From the NCBI GenBank assembly GCA_037968995.1, contig JBBKWP010000178.1, forward strand, positions 1-64,000: DNA of 64,000 nt. Direction: 5' to 3'. The notes below the pieces were generated by a model. It saw nothing but the letters and a program-made list of their open reading frames with translations. It searched no databases and was not told the DNA's origin. This document shows positions 36,879 through 44,685 of this stretch, piece after piece. The stretch's first letter is position 1, and the number at the start of each line of letters is the position of its first letter. The position numbers and the translations under genes were made by a program. Source of the DNA: JAEXNA01 sp037968995. GTDB taxonomy: Bacteria; Vulcanimicrobiota; Xenobia; Xenobiales; JADMJV01.

Positions 36879-37762
36879 GTCTTACTTCAGAGGGCTTTTC
36901 TCTGGAACTGCGCCGCGAATATCCGTTCACGTCGCAGCACTTCCGGCTATCCTCAGGCCATCAGATGCACTACGTGGACGAAGGTTCCGGGCGACCGTTT
37001 CTTTTTGTTCACGGAAACCCGACTTGGTCGTTCTATTACCGTCGTCTGATCAGCCACTTCTCACCCACAATGCGAACGGTGGCCGTTGACCACATCGGCT
37101 GTGGCCTTTCGGACAAACCACAGAATTTCGCCTATCGGTTGGAACAACATATCGCCCATCTCGAAGAGTTGGTTCTTGCCCTCGACCTCAAAGATATCCG
37201 TCTGATGGTCCACGATTGGGGCGGCGCCATCGGTTTGGGGGTCGCCGGACGTCATCCCGAGCGATTCTCAGAACTCGTGATCGGCAACACTGCAGCATTC
37301 CATTCTCAGCGCATGCCCTGGCTGCTGAAGATAGCCAAGACAGCGACTGTGGGCCAGCTTTTGATTCGTGGATTCAACGCCTTCGCCGGCCTCACTCCTA
37401 CCCTCGGGACGGCCGACCCTGGGCGCCTGTCGGCGGCCGCCAAAGAGGGCATCGTGGGTCCGTACGATTCTTGGGCGAATCGTATCGCTACGTATCGATT
37501 CGTGGCTGATATTCCGTTGAGGCCAGACCATCCCAGCTATAAAACCTTGAGCGAGGTGGAGGCCAACCTTTCCCTCCTGAGCCATCTCCCAACACTCTTA
37601 CTTTGGGGCGAGAAGGATTGGGTCTTCACCCCGCATTTCATGGCCCGCTTTCTCGATTTTTTTCCAAACGCAGAGGCTCGAAGCTATCCAGACTGCGGGC
37701 ACCTTTTGACCGAAGAAGCGCCGGAACGAGTGATCGCTGAGATCGAGGCGCACTTTCCTTGA
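36875..37762 (+). CDS. oleB: OleB-type beta-lactone decarboxylase (alpha/beta hydrolase)
   Basis: 295 residues. OleB converts cis-beta-lactones to alkenes with loss of CO2 and belongs to the haloalkane-dehalogenase branch of alpha/beta hydrolases. Matching features are the HGNPTWSFYYRRLI oxyanion/active-site loop, nucleophile elbow VHDWGGA with Asp114 rather than Ser, and DCGHLL with catalytic His276. An acid in the LLLWGEKDWVF segment is also present. The ATG overlaps the preceding stop (ATGA) and the stop overlaps the oleC start (TTGA), so all three are coupled. Taken alone a dehalogenase or epoxide hydrolase would be possible; the adjoining oleC and oleD settle the call. Confidence 0.9.
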   Translation: MSLTSEGFSLELRREYPFTSQHFRLSSGHQMHYVDEGSGRPFLFVHGNPTWSFYYRRLISHFSPTMRTVAVDHIGCGLSDKPQNFAYRLEQHIAHLEELVLALDLKDIRLMVHDWGGAIGLGVAGRHPERFSELVIGNTAAFHSQRMPWLLKIAKTATVGQLLIRGFNAFAGLTPTLGTADPGRLSAAAKEGIVGPYDSWANRIATYRFVADIPLRPDHPSYKTLSEVEANLSLLSHLPTLLLWGEKDWVFTPHFMARFLDFFPNAEARSYPDCGHLLTEEAPERVIAEIEAHFP

Positions 37763-39336
37763 ATATCGTCGAGATTTTCGAGGACACTGCCCAAAATCGC
37801 TCCTCTCAACTGGCCCTCATCGACAAAACACGCCGATTTTCTTTCGCCCGCCTTCAAGGCGAGGTGGATCGCCAAGCCTGCCGTCTGCGAAAGGTAGGGT
37901 TCCAACCGGGCACCACCTGCCTCGTATTACTAAAGAATTCCGCCGAGTTCGTGGCCGCTATCTTTGCCCTGTTCAAGATCGGTGTGATACCAGTCCTGAT
38001 CGACCCCGGTATGGGGCTCGGTCGATTCTTAAAAGTCGTGGAGGGAGTCGCGCCTGAGGCCCTTTTAGGGATTCCTCGGGCCTTCGCGCTGAAAAAGTTG
38101 ACGCCCAGACCGTTCCGAAACGTGGTGGCCACAGCTTGTTGGGGCCACTTCCCCGAGGTTCCGGACCTTCGTCGAGGCCGTTTGGAGGCCCAGGTCCCCG
38201 TCGCTCCCGTCGGCCGCGGGGGAATGGCCGCCGTCCTTTTTACTTCGGGGAGCACGGGTCCGGCGAAGGGAGTCGTCTACACTCACGAAATTTTCCGAAA
38301 CCAGATTGAGATTCTTCGCACCGTCTATCAGTTCGGTCCCGAAGACGTGGACCTTCCGGGATTTCCCCTGTTTGGACTCTTTTCGGCGGTGCTCGGAGTG
38401 ACTGGGGTCATTCCGGCGCTTGACCCCAGTCGTCCGGCTCAGTGCCGACCTTTCGAGTTGATCACCCAGATCCATCAGCACGGGGTGACTTCCTTGCAAG
38501 GCTCGCCAGCAATCTGGACGCGGGTCGCCAAAGAATGCCTGCGTCGACGACTGACCCTTCCCACCGTGAAGCGAATCATCACCTTTGGAGCGCCCATTCC
38601 TTTTCATTTCCTGGAGGACTGGCGTAAAGTGGCGCCGTTTGCCAAGATTCACACGCCCTACGGAGCGACCGAGGCTCTGCCCGTGACCGACATCGAAGCA
38701 GAGGAAATCCTGACCACCAAAACCGCAAGGAACCATCGCGGGGCCGGATTGTGTGTCGGTAGGCCGCTGACCATCAACGAGGTGCGAGTGGTCCGCCGTG
38801 ACGGGGACGATCCGGAGGACCGGTCAGTAGAGTCGCTCCCCGTCGGGGATATCGGGGAGGTAGCCGTTTGCGGTCCTGTGACGACCGAGAGTTATTTCAA
38901 GAATCCCGAAGCCACGGCGCTGAGCAAGATCGTAACCGAAGTAGGCGTCTGGCACCTCATGGGAGACCTGGGATATTTTGACTCCGCGGGTCGCTTGTGG
39001 TTGGTAGGTCGCAAAAGCCACGCTGTGCCGAATGAGTCTGGCGAACCCCTCTATCCCTTGCCGGCCGAGGCACTGGTCTTGCCGCACCCGGAGGTCCAAA
39101 GGGCGGCTTTGGTGGACGGCAGGTTAGAGCCTGTCCTAGTAGTGGAGAAGACCGCGGCTTCAACCTCAAAACTGGAGATATTAGAGCGCGAATGTTTGGC
39201 GCTGCTTCATCAGATCGATGATTACGCTCAAGTTCGCAAGGTCATGTTTCACCCGGGACTTCCCGTCGATCCGCGACACAACGCTAAGATCCATCGTGAG
39301 GAGCTGAGTCTTTGGGCCAAAAAGAGCCAGGCCTAA
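37759..39336 (+). CDS. oleC: OleC-type beta-lactone synthetase (AMP-dependent ligase family)
   Basis: 525 residues from TTG 37759, overlapping the oleB stop as TTGA. ANL-superfamily adenylating enzyme: P-loop FTSGSTGPAKG near residue 162, HTPYGATEALPV near 300, WHLMGDLGYFDSAGRLWLVG near 400. GRKSHAV matches the OleC-typical GRKAH(R)V, and TPYGATEALPV is characteristic of OleC rather than acyl-CoA ligases. OleC activates a beta-hydroxy acid with ATP and closes it to a beta-lactone. The C-terminal domain is complete and a Lys in AKIHREELSL fits the catalytic position. The 25-base overlap with oleD supports coupling. Confidence 0.92.
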   Translation: MNIVEIFEDTAQNRSSQLALIDKTRRFSFARLQGEVDRQACRLRKVGFQPGTTCLVLLKNSAEFVAAIFALFKIGVIPVLIDPGMGLGRFLKVVEGVAPEALLGIPRAFALKKLTPRPFRNVVATACWGHFPEVPDLRRGRLEAQVPVAPVGRGGMAAVLFTSGSTGPAKGVVYTHEIFRNQIEILRTVYQFGPEDVDLPGFPLFGLFSAVLGVTGVIPALDPSRPAQCRPFELITQIHQHGVTSLQGSPAIWTRVAKECLRRRLTLPTVKRIITFGAPIPFHFLEDWRKVAPFAKIHTPYGATEALPVTDIEAEEILTTKTARNHRGAGLCVGRPLTINEVRVVRRDGDDPEDRSVESLPVGDIGEVAVCGPVTTESYFKNPEATALSKIVTEVGVWHLMGDLGYFDSAGRLWLVGRKSHAVPNESGEPLYPLPAEALVLPHPEVQRAALVDGRLEPVLVVEKTAASTSKLEILERECLALLHQIDDYAQVRKVMFHPGLPVDPRHNAKIHREELSLWAKKSQA

Positions 39337-40328
39337 GGATTCTTGTCACCGGCGGGCAAGGCTTCGTTGGAGGGGCGCTGGCTCGGGCCTTGGTTCGGAA
39401 CCGAAACTACCGCGTCTCGGCCACGGTGCGGCGACCGGCCCCAGATCTTGAAGCTCTCGGGGTACAGGTGATTACCGCAGACCTTGGTGACAGGCAGGCG
39501 TGTTTTCGAGCCACCAGAGCCCAGGATCTCGTCTTCCACACGGCCGCGAAGGCGGGAGTTTGGGGAGTTTATTCTGACTATCACATCATCAATGTGGACG
39601 CCACAGCCTTCCTGGTCGAAGGCGCCATAGAGCACGGAGTCCGGCACTTCGTTCACACCTCGTCGCCTTCGGTCACCTTCGCCGGGCACTCGAGTCTACA
39701 AGAAGACGAGTCGGCGCCGTATTCGTCTGCTCCTATGAATCCTTATTGTCTCACCAAGATTCTGGCGGAGAAACTCGTGCTAGGGGCGCACGACAGTGGG
39801 AGAATGCGCACTCTGGCGCTTCGGCCTCATCTGATCTACGGACCGGGCGATCCTCATCTTCTTCCCCGGGTCTTCGAAGCGGCCGAGAAGGGACGCTTAG
39901 TTAGAATCGGTGACGGATCGAACTGGGTCGACGTCACACATATCGATGATGTCGTTGGGGCTCACCTAGCTGTCTTGGGGCATCTCGACGACCTTACCCC
40001 TTGGGGAAAGCCTTATCTCATCACTTCCGGCCGTCCTATCCAGTTATGGGACTGGCTCGATGAGATTTTGCAATGGAAGGGACTGCCGCCGGTGAAGAGA
40101 TCTCTTGGACTACGGCCGGCGGTCGCTCTCGGCTGGATGTCGGAATGGATTTTCCGCCTGTTGTCGCTCTCTGGTGAGCCCCCTTTGACCCGCTTTTCGG
40201 CGCTTCAGTTGGCTTGCTCTCACACTTACTCCATTGAGCAGGCACGAACACTTCTGGGCTTTCGTCCCGGCATTGATCCTTACGGACCGTTCGATGAGCA
40301 GTTCGCACTCTCCCAAGGAACGGTTTGA
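39312..40328 (+). CDS. oleD: OleD-type 2-alkyl-3-oxoalkanoate reductase
   Basis: 338 residues, extended SDR family (3beta-HSD branch). The NAD(P) site ILVTGGQGFVGGALARAL is at the N-terminus. TSSPSVTFAG holds the catalytic Ser, and NPYCLTK gives Tyr145 and Lys149 of the YxxxK motif. In the OleABCD pathway it reduces the beta-keto acid made by OleA to the beta-hydroxy acid used by OleC. The TTG start at 39312 has an excellent ribosome site (GAGGAG, 7 bases) inside the end of oleC. Its stop overlaps the next start (TTGA). OleA itself is not in this window, so the keto acid source here is open. Confidence 0.9.
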   Translation: MGQKEPGLRILVTGGQGFVGGALARALVRNRNYRVSATVRRPAPDLEALGVQVITADLGDRQACFRATRAQDLVFHTAAKAGVWGVYSDYHIINVDATAFLVEGAIEHGVRHFVHTSSPSVTFAGHSSLQEDESAPYSSAPMNPYCLTKILAEKLVLGAHDSGRMRTLALRPHLIYGPGDPHLLPRVFEAAEKGRLVRIGDGSNWVDVTHIDDVVGAHLAVLGHLDDLTPWGKPYLITSGRPIQLWDWLDEILQWKGLPPVKRSLGLRPAVALGWMSEWIFRLLSLSGEPPLTRFSALQLACSHTYSIEQARTLLGFRPGIDPYGPFDEQFALSQGTV

Positions 40329-41101
40329 GCATGGACAGTTTTGACGACGTTGAGCGCGCGGCGGGACACTACTACCATAGCGAACAGCAGTTGGGAATCG
40401 ACAATCGCACCAAAGCGCTGGTTATGGATCGGATCCTTCCATTCTTGAAAGGGCCTGACGCCCTAGAGTTAGGTTTTGTAGACGGAGAATTTACCGACCG
40501 ACTTTTGCAGGCCGGCGTTCATGTGGACGTGGTCGAGGGGGCGAGTTGGCACGTCGCCTTCGGTGAGAAGAAATACCGCGATGATGGTCGAGTTCGATTT
40601 TTTCACGCTCTCTTTCAAGATTTTGAACCAGAGAAAACTTACGACACTGTGGTAGCGGGGGACATGATTCGATATCTGGCGGACCCGGTGAGCTTCCTGA
40701 GTAAAGTCGGTCGCTGGCTGAAGGCTGACGGGCGCCTCTTGATCACAGTGCCTAACAGTCGATCGCTCCATCGACGTGTCGGTTCGCTGATGGGTCTTGA
40801 GGCCCGCCCCGAAGAAGCGAACCTGCGAGACCAAGAAGTGGGGAACCAAAGATCCTATGATCGCTACCAGCTTAGAGAACTCTTGCGGAACTCAGGTTTT
40901 CTCGTGACAGAGCTTCGAGGAGCTTTCTTAAAACCGCTCTCCAGTGCTCAGATGACGGACTGGAGCGACGAGTTATTGGGGGCTTTCAACCTCCTTGGTC
41001 AAGAACTTGAAGACTATTGCTGGTTCCTGTATGCTGTGGCATCTCCAGAAGCCCCGATAGGAAAACGACATGTCGATAGTGATGCCCGAAGACACCCATA
41101 A
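40325..41101 (+). CDS. Class I SAM-dependent methyltransferase
   Basis: 258 residues. Motif I is ALELGFVDGEFTDRLL near residue 47, and ADGRLLITVPNSRSLHRRVG near residue 140 is the strand 5-6 segment of Methyltransf_11/23 proteins, often seen in polysaccharide clusters. TTG 40325 overlaps the oleD stop (TTGA) with AAGGAA 4 bases upstream; ATG 40331 is the alternative. Its end overlaps the following GT2 by 32 bases. Membership in the Pfa/Ole transcript suggests it modifies the lipid product or its carrier, which is inference. Confidence 0.8.
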   Translation: MSMDSFDDVERAAGHYYHSEQQLGIDNRTKALVMDRILPFLKGPDALELGFVDGEFTDRLLQAGVHVDVVEGASWHVAFGEKKYRDDGRVRFFHALFQDFEPEKTYDTVVAGDMIRYLADPVSFLSKVGRWLKADGRLLITVPNSRSLHRRVGSLMGLEARPEEANLRDQEVGNQRSYDRYQLRELLRNSGFLVTELRGAFLKPLSSAQMTDWSDELLGAFNLLGQELEDYCWFLYAVASPEAPIGKRHVDSDARRHP

Positions 41102-41939
41102 ACATCCGGAGACGGCGTCGAGACGCCGCAGTTTCTCGATGCTCGGGTGGGCGCTCAACGAAGAAGACAATATCGCCGGCTATATCTCCAAGGCCGAGGA
41201 CTTTCTTCGCTCTATGACCTCTGACTTCGAGCTGATCTTGATCGATGACGGCAGTCGCGACGCCACCCACGACATCATCGTAGAGCATCAGAAGACGCGA
41301 CCTTGGCTGAGGCTGGTTCGCAACGAAGAGAATAAGGGGGCGGGCTATAACGCGAAGCTTGCCATTACGCTGGCCACCAAAGATTATCTGTTTTGGCAGC
41401 CCGTGGACTGGTGTTACGATATCTCGAAGTTGCCTGAACTGCTGGACCTGCTTGACGATTACGACGTTTTGCAGGGAGTCCGTCCAGACACCGTCTCCTT
41501 GGGGGGTCTCTTCACCAGTCGCTCGGACAACCCGTACAAGGGGCTGGTTTCGATCATGAACTATCTTTGGGTACGAACCTTCTTTCAGCTTCCGTTTCAC
41601 GACTATCAGAATGTCACAGTGTACCCCACTCAGCTCATTCAGTCAGTGAAGCTCGAATCGGAAAGCTCGTTCATCAATCCGGAATGCCTGTTGAAAACCT
41701 GGTGGAAAGGAACCACCTACAAAGAGTTCCCAGTCCCCTTTCTCAAGCGCCAAAAGGGTGAGAGCGCCGGGACTAAGCCCAAGCAGATCTTCATCGCCAT
41801 AAGAGATATCACGTTCTTCTGGTTTCGCTGGATCGTCCTTGGACAGCGACCCGACAAGCTCAAGGGAACTGTCACCTACTGGGACGGACGCATCGGCGGA
41901 CGGATCCCGACGAGAAGTCGTTCTTCCATGGTCTCCTAG
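41070..41939 (+). CDS. Family 2 glycosyltransferase, last gene of the Pfa/Ole operon
   Basis: 289 residues. GT2/DPM1-like: FSMLGWALNEEDNIAGYI, ILIDDGSRDATHDII (nucleotide-sugar site), NEENKGAGYNAKLAI. The usual acidic acceptor-side DxD is QPVDWCYD. Ends with ITFFWFRWIVLGQRP, the aromatic C-terminal helix also found in the GT2 at 14573 (SFWFRWFVL); the two are clear paralogues. The ATG at 41070 has AGGAAAA 4 bases upstream and overlaps the methyltransferase, so it is coupled. Probably transfers a sugar to a lipid carrier; a role in glycosylating the operon product is speculative. It converges with the gene ending at 41983. Confidence 0.88.
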   Translation: MSIVMPEDTHKHPETASRRRSFSMLGWALNEEDNIAGYISKAEDFLRSMTSDFELILIDDGSRDATHDIIVEHQKTRPWLRLVRNEENKGAGYNAKLAITLATKDYLFWQPVDWCYDISKLPELLDLLDDYDVLQGVRPDTVSLGGLFTSRSDNPYKGLVSIMNYLWVRTFFQLPFHDYQNVTVYPTQLIQSVKLESESSFINPECLLKTWWKGTTYKEFPVPFLKRQKGESAGTKPKQIFIAIRDITFFWFRWIVLGQRPDKLKGTVTYWDGRIGGRIPTRSRSSMVS

Positions 41940-41982
41940 GCGGGGGCCTTCTGCCAATGAGAAGATGCTCGCGGCTGCTGAA

Positions 41983-43143
41983 CTAGTCCTCGGAGAGTAT
42001 CTCCGCCAAGGTATAGACAGTGGTTACATTGTCCACCCTATCAAGAATTTTCTTTTTGATCACTTCAGCGTGCGGCAAGGACATAACGACAACATTTTCA
42101 GGCGGATTTTTGGTGAAGTCTTCCCAGTTTTCTACCGGTACGTCGAACCCGTCGAAATAGTGATTGTGGGTGCCGCTGTCGTCGTCAAAAAAACGCACGT
42201 TCTCAAACTTTTCCATCAACGAGAGATAGGGTAAAGCTCGTAAGGGGACGTAGAAACCGACCTTCTGTTCGGGGTCGTTCAACAGTGGCCTCAAGACCGT
42301 CTCAAATCTCTTTAGGGCTCTCTGAACGCGCTGTGAGAAATGCCGGAATGAGTGGTCCTCACTGCTGGCATCTATGCGGGGTTCGTCGGCCGGTGTGGCG
42401 CAACAGTAAAGCGATTGACCGTATCGAGCTTTTCCTTCGCTGACAACCCTAAAGCCCGCGGCTTCCACCGTGCGGCGCAAAGATTCTTGATCGAAATAGC
42501 TTAGGTGTTCATGCAGGACCATAGAGATGTCACCCAGCGCGATGCTCGGTTCATTGTCCGGGGTGGAGACGATAATGCATCCATCTTTTTGCAGATCTCG
42601 CTGATGAGAGCGTAAGAACTCTACGGGATCAGGGACGTGCTCAAGGACTCCGGAACTGAAGATGAGGTCCATTTTTCCGAATCCGTGTGGGAATGGGTAG
42701 AACCCAATGGAGATCGGGATGCCCAAACGCTCACCTAGACGCTCCGTGAGAGGGCCTGGATCGATCCCGTGGACCGCGAAGCCTTTTTCTTTGAGGGCCT
42801 TTAGTATGTAGCATCCACCGCAGCCGACATCAAGTACGGTCTTGGCCTCGCGACCCTCTAGAGCCCGCGCCACGAACTCCAAAAAATCGAGTCCGTATTT
42901 GTCCGCCAGGGCGTGGCCTTCTTGCATGTATCCGATGTTGCTGTCCAGAAGATATGTTTGGCGTAAGGTGTCGAGAATTTTCGGATCCCGAACCTGGGTG
43001 ATCAGTTGGGTTGCTTCGTCGAATCCGAAAGAAAACGGAAGAAAGTCGGGCACGGGATTGGCGGACGCTGGGGCCTGGGTCATTCTCCAGTAAAAGGCGA
43101 GAATGCCCAATGAAAGGGTGTTATGGTTAGGGCGTGTGGACAT
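41983..43143 (-). CDS. C-methyltransferase-like protein (Methyltransf_13/14 architecture)
   Basis: About 386 residues from ATG 43143 (GGAG at 6 bases); starts at 43170 and 43083 are alternatives. SAM-binding domain: TVLDVGCGGCYILKALKEKG near residue 105, FSSGVLEHVPDPVEFL, KDGCIIVSTPDNEP. The last ~110 residues (VGFYVPLRALPYLSLM, VRFFDDDSGTHNHYFDGF, VVVMSLPHAEVIKKKI) form a second Rossmann-like unit, as in sugar C-methyltransferases. The N-terminal four-Cys zinc site of classical members is absent. It overlaps the flavoprotein upstream by 17 bases, so they are co-expressed. Substrate possibly an NDP-sugar. Confidence 0.78.
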   Translation of the reverse strand: MSTRPNHNTLSLGILAFYWRMTQAPASANPVPDFLPFSFGFDEATQLITQVRDPKILDTLRQTYLLDSNIGYMQEGHALADKYGLDFLEFVARALEGREAKTVLDVGCGGCYILKALKEKGFAVHGIDPGPLTERLGERLGIPISIGFYPFPHGFGKMDLIFSSGVLEHVPDPVEFLRSHQRDLQKDGCIIVSTPDNEPSIALGDISMVLHEHLSYFDQESLRRTVEAAGFRVVSEGKARYGQSLYCCATPADEPRIDASSEDHSFRHFSQRVQRALKRFETVLRPLLNDPEQKVGFYVPLRALPYLSLMEKFENVRFFDDDSGTHNHYFDGFDVPVENWEDFTKNPPENVVVMSLPHAEVIKKKILDRVDNVTTVYTLAEILSED

Positions 43144-44560
43144 TCGGCGCTCCGAGTTTTTCGTAGACATCTCGAACCACGTCGGTCTGAAAAAAGAGTC
43201 CCGGCTTGGAGAGAACTCCGTGGACCTCGAGGTTCTTCAAACGGAGAGCCCGCACGGAGTCCCGACAGGCGGTTTGAAAGGCCATGTTTTTTATTGTCGG
43301 CTTGGGAAAGCCTCGTTCTAAGACTTTGACGTCTGAGAACAAGACCTTGGTCTTGGGGGCGAGGACCCCAAAAGCTCGGAGTTCACGAAGGGCTTGAGCC
43401 TCCAAGAATTCGGGAGTCAAATCCTGACCCGGGTGAAGGAGTAGTTCCACGCAGATCGGGTAGCCTCCAGCTCGAGGCGCTCCGGGACAGTAGGCGCTAA
43501 AGTTGGTCACCCTATAAGCAGAGTAGGGTGCATCGAAGCAGTAGAAATAATACAGGTCGCCAATTGCGGTGGGGTCGTCGAAGAGAAAGTTAACAATCGC
43601 AGTGGACATGGGGGCGTCCGTGGGGAATTCTCGAGGGAGAGCGTCCAGATGCCGCGCCAGAGGCACCAGACCGGCGGTCCAGTGAAGGGCCGCAGGCTGC
43701 GAAAGCGTTTGCGTCTCGTCGCCCGCTCTCAAAGTCAGACTGGTGATGCCTCCAGAATCCCAACAGATCTTCTCCACTTGTGTCTGAGTGAGAAGCGTCA
43801 CTCCTTGTTCGCGGCAGCGGTCCACCAAGGCGTCGATCACTCGATGAATACCGAAGTCTTTGGGATAGAAGCTGCCACGTCCGGAGGAGAACTTCAAGTC
43901 TAATTGGCGCTGTTCGGGAAAACCGAGACGCGCGCGAAGGGTGGGGGAGCCCATGAGTTCTCGAAAGATGGTTTCGTCAAACATGACGACCCTATCAAGG
44001 CGCAGTAAGACGGCGGCCAGTAGGTCGATGTTCCGAGCCGACTCGCCGTAAGTCTTCCTCACGATGGGCTCGACGACAAACTTCGTGATCTCTGGACCGA
44101 AGCGAGCGAGGCTGTAGCTTTCCAGATTGCTGAACGAGCCGGAAATGTTGGACTCTTCTGTTTGGAGATGAGCGAAGAAGTCCCCGGCGCAACGGCGATA
44201 GACGTCGTTCCCAAAAGAACGAAGGTCCGGGTAGTGGGCGTTGCGTTGCAGGCGCCCGTTAAAGAAGGCGCCCGAAATGTCTCGAGCCTGCCCGGCCATG
44301 ACATGCCACTCGTCTTCAGGCAACAACGACCACAGCCATTCATCGAGTTCGGGGAGGCCGGTCTGCGTCATCGTGTGCATGCCGAGGTCGAAGGTTCCGT
44401 ATCCAGAGGTCTCGACTTTTCCCAGCAGCCCTCCGACCTTGGAGGCCTGCTCAATCAACAGCACTTCGGCTGTAGGATACGCTTGTCGCGTCAAAAGAGC
44501 GCTGAGCAATCCGGCGATCCCGCCACCAACAATCATGTGGACATCGCGGGGGTGTGACAT
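43127..44560 (-). CDS. FAD-dependent amine-oxidase/protoporphyrinogen-oxidase-like protein
   Basis: 477 residues. N-terminal FAD site HMIVGGGIAGLLSALL (Gly12, Gly14, Gly17), then LLIEQASKVGGLLG and a DLGMHTMTQTG segment that fits the flavin-contacting GxxxH of UDP-galactopyranose mutase and phytoene desaturase relatives. The C-terminal FAD segment is LEVHGVLSKPGLFFQTDVV, in a less standard form. Pairs with the C-methyltransferase-like gene. Could be a desaturase or a sugar mutase; the sequence does not decide. ATG 44560, no strong ribosome site. Confidence 0.75.
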   Translation of the reverse strand: MSHPRDVHMIVGGGIAGLLSALLTRQAYPTAEVLLIEQASKVGGLLGKVETSGYGTFDLGMHTMTQTGLPELDEWLWSLLPEDEWHVMAGQARDISGAFFNGRLQRNAHYPDLRSFGNDVYRRCAGDFFAHLQTEESNISGSFSNLESYSLARFGPEITKFVVEPIVRKTYGESARNIDLLAAVLLRLDRVVMFDETIFRELMGSPTLRARLGFPEQRQLDLKFSSGRGSFYPKDFGIHRVIDALVDRCREQGVTLLTQTQVEKICWDSGGITSLTLRAGDETQTLSQPAALHWTAGLVPLARHLDALPREFPTDAPMSTAIVNFLFDDPTAIGDLYYFYCFDAPYSAYRVTNFSAYCPGAPRAGGYPICVELLLHPGQDLTPEFLEAQALRELRAFGVLAPKTKVLFSDVKVLERGFPKPTIKNMAFQTACRDSVRALRLKNLEVHGVLSKPGLFFQTDVVRDVYEKLGAPNVHTP

Positions 44561-44642
44561 GGCCTGCGGCTTCGAACCGTCCCCAGGGTTTCCTACTTCG
44601 GAGGATTTAGAAATGCGCCCCAGAACTGGGACTCCCGCACAG

Positions 44643-44662
44643 GATCTGGTCCGAACCAGATC
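44643..44662. promoter_or_regulatory. Perfect 8-4-8 inverted repeat in a divergent intergenic region
   Basis: GATCTGGT, a CCGA spacer, then ACCAGATC: a perfect palindrome with arms extendable to 10 bp by one G-T pair and one A-T pair. It lies 23 bases upstream of the M20 peptidase start and 83 bases upstream of the flavoprotein start. It could be an operator or an mRNA hairpin; no protein partner is known. Confidence 0.4.
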
Positions 44663-44685
44663 TTGAGGAGATTGGAGCAGGCCTG

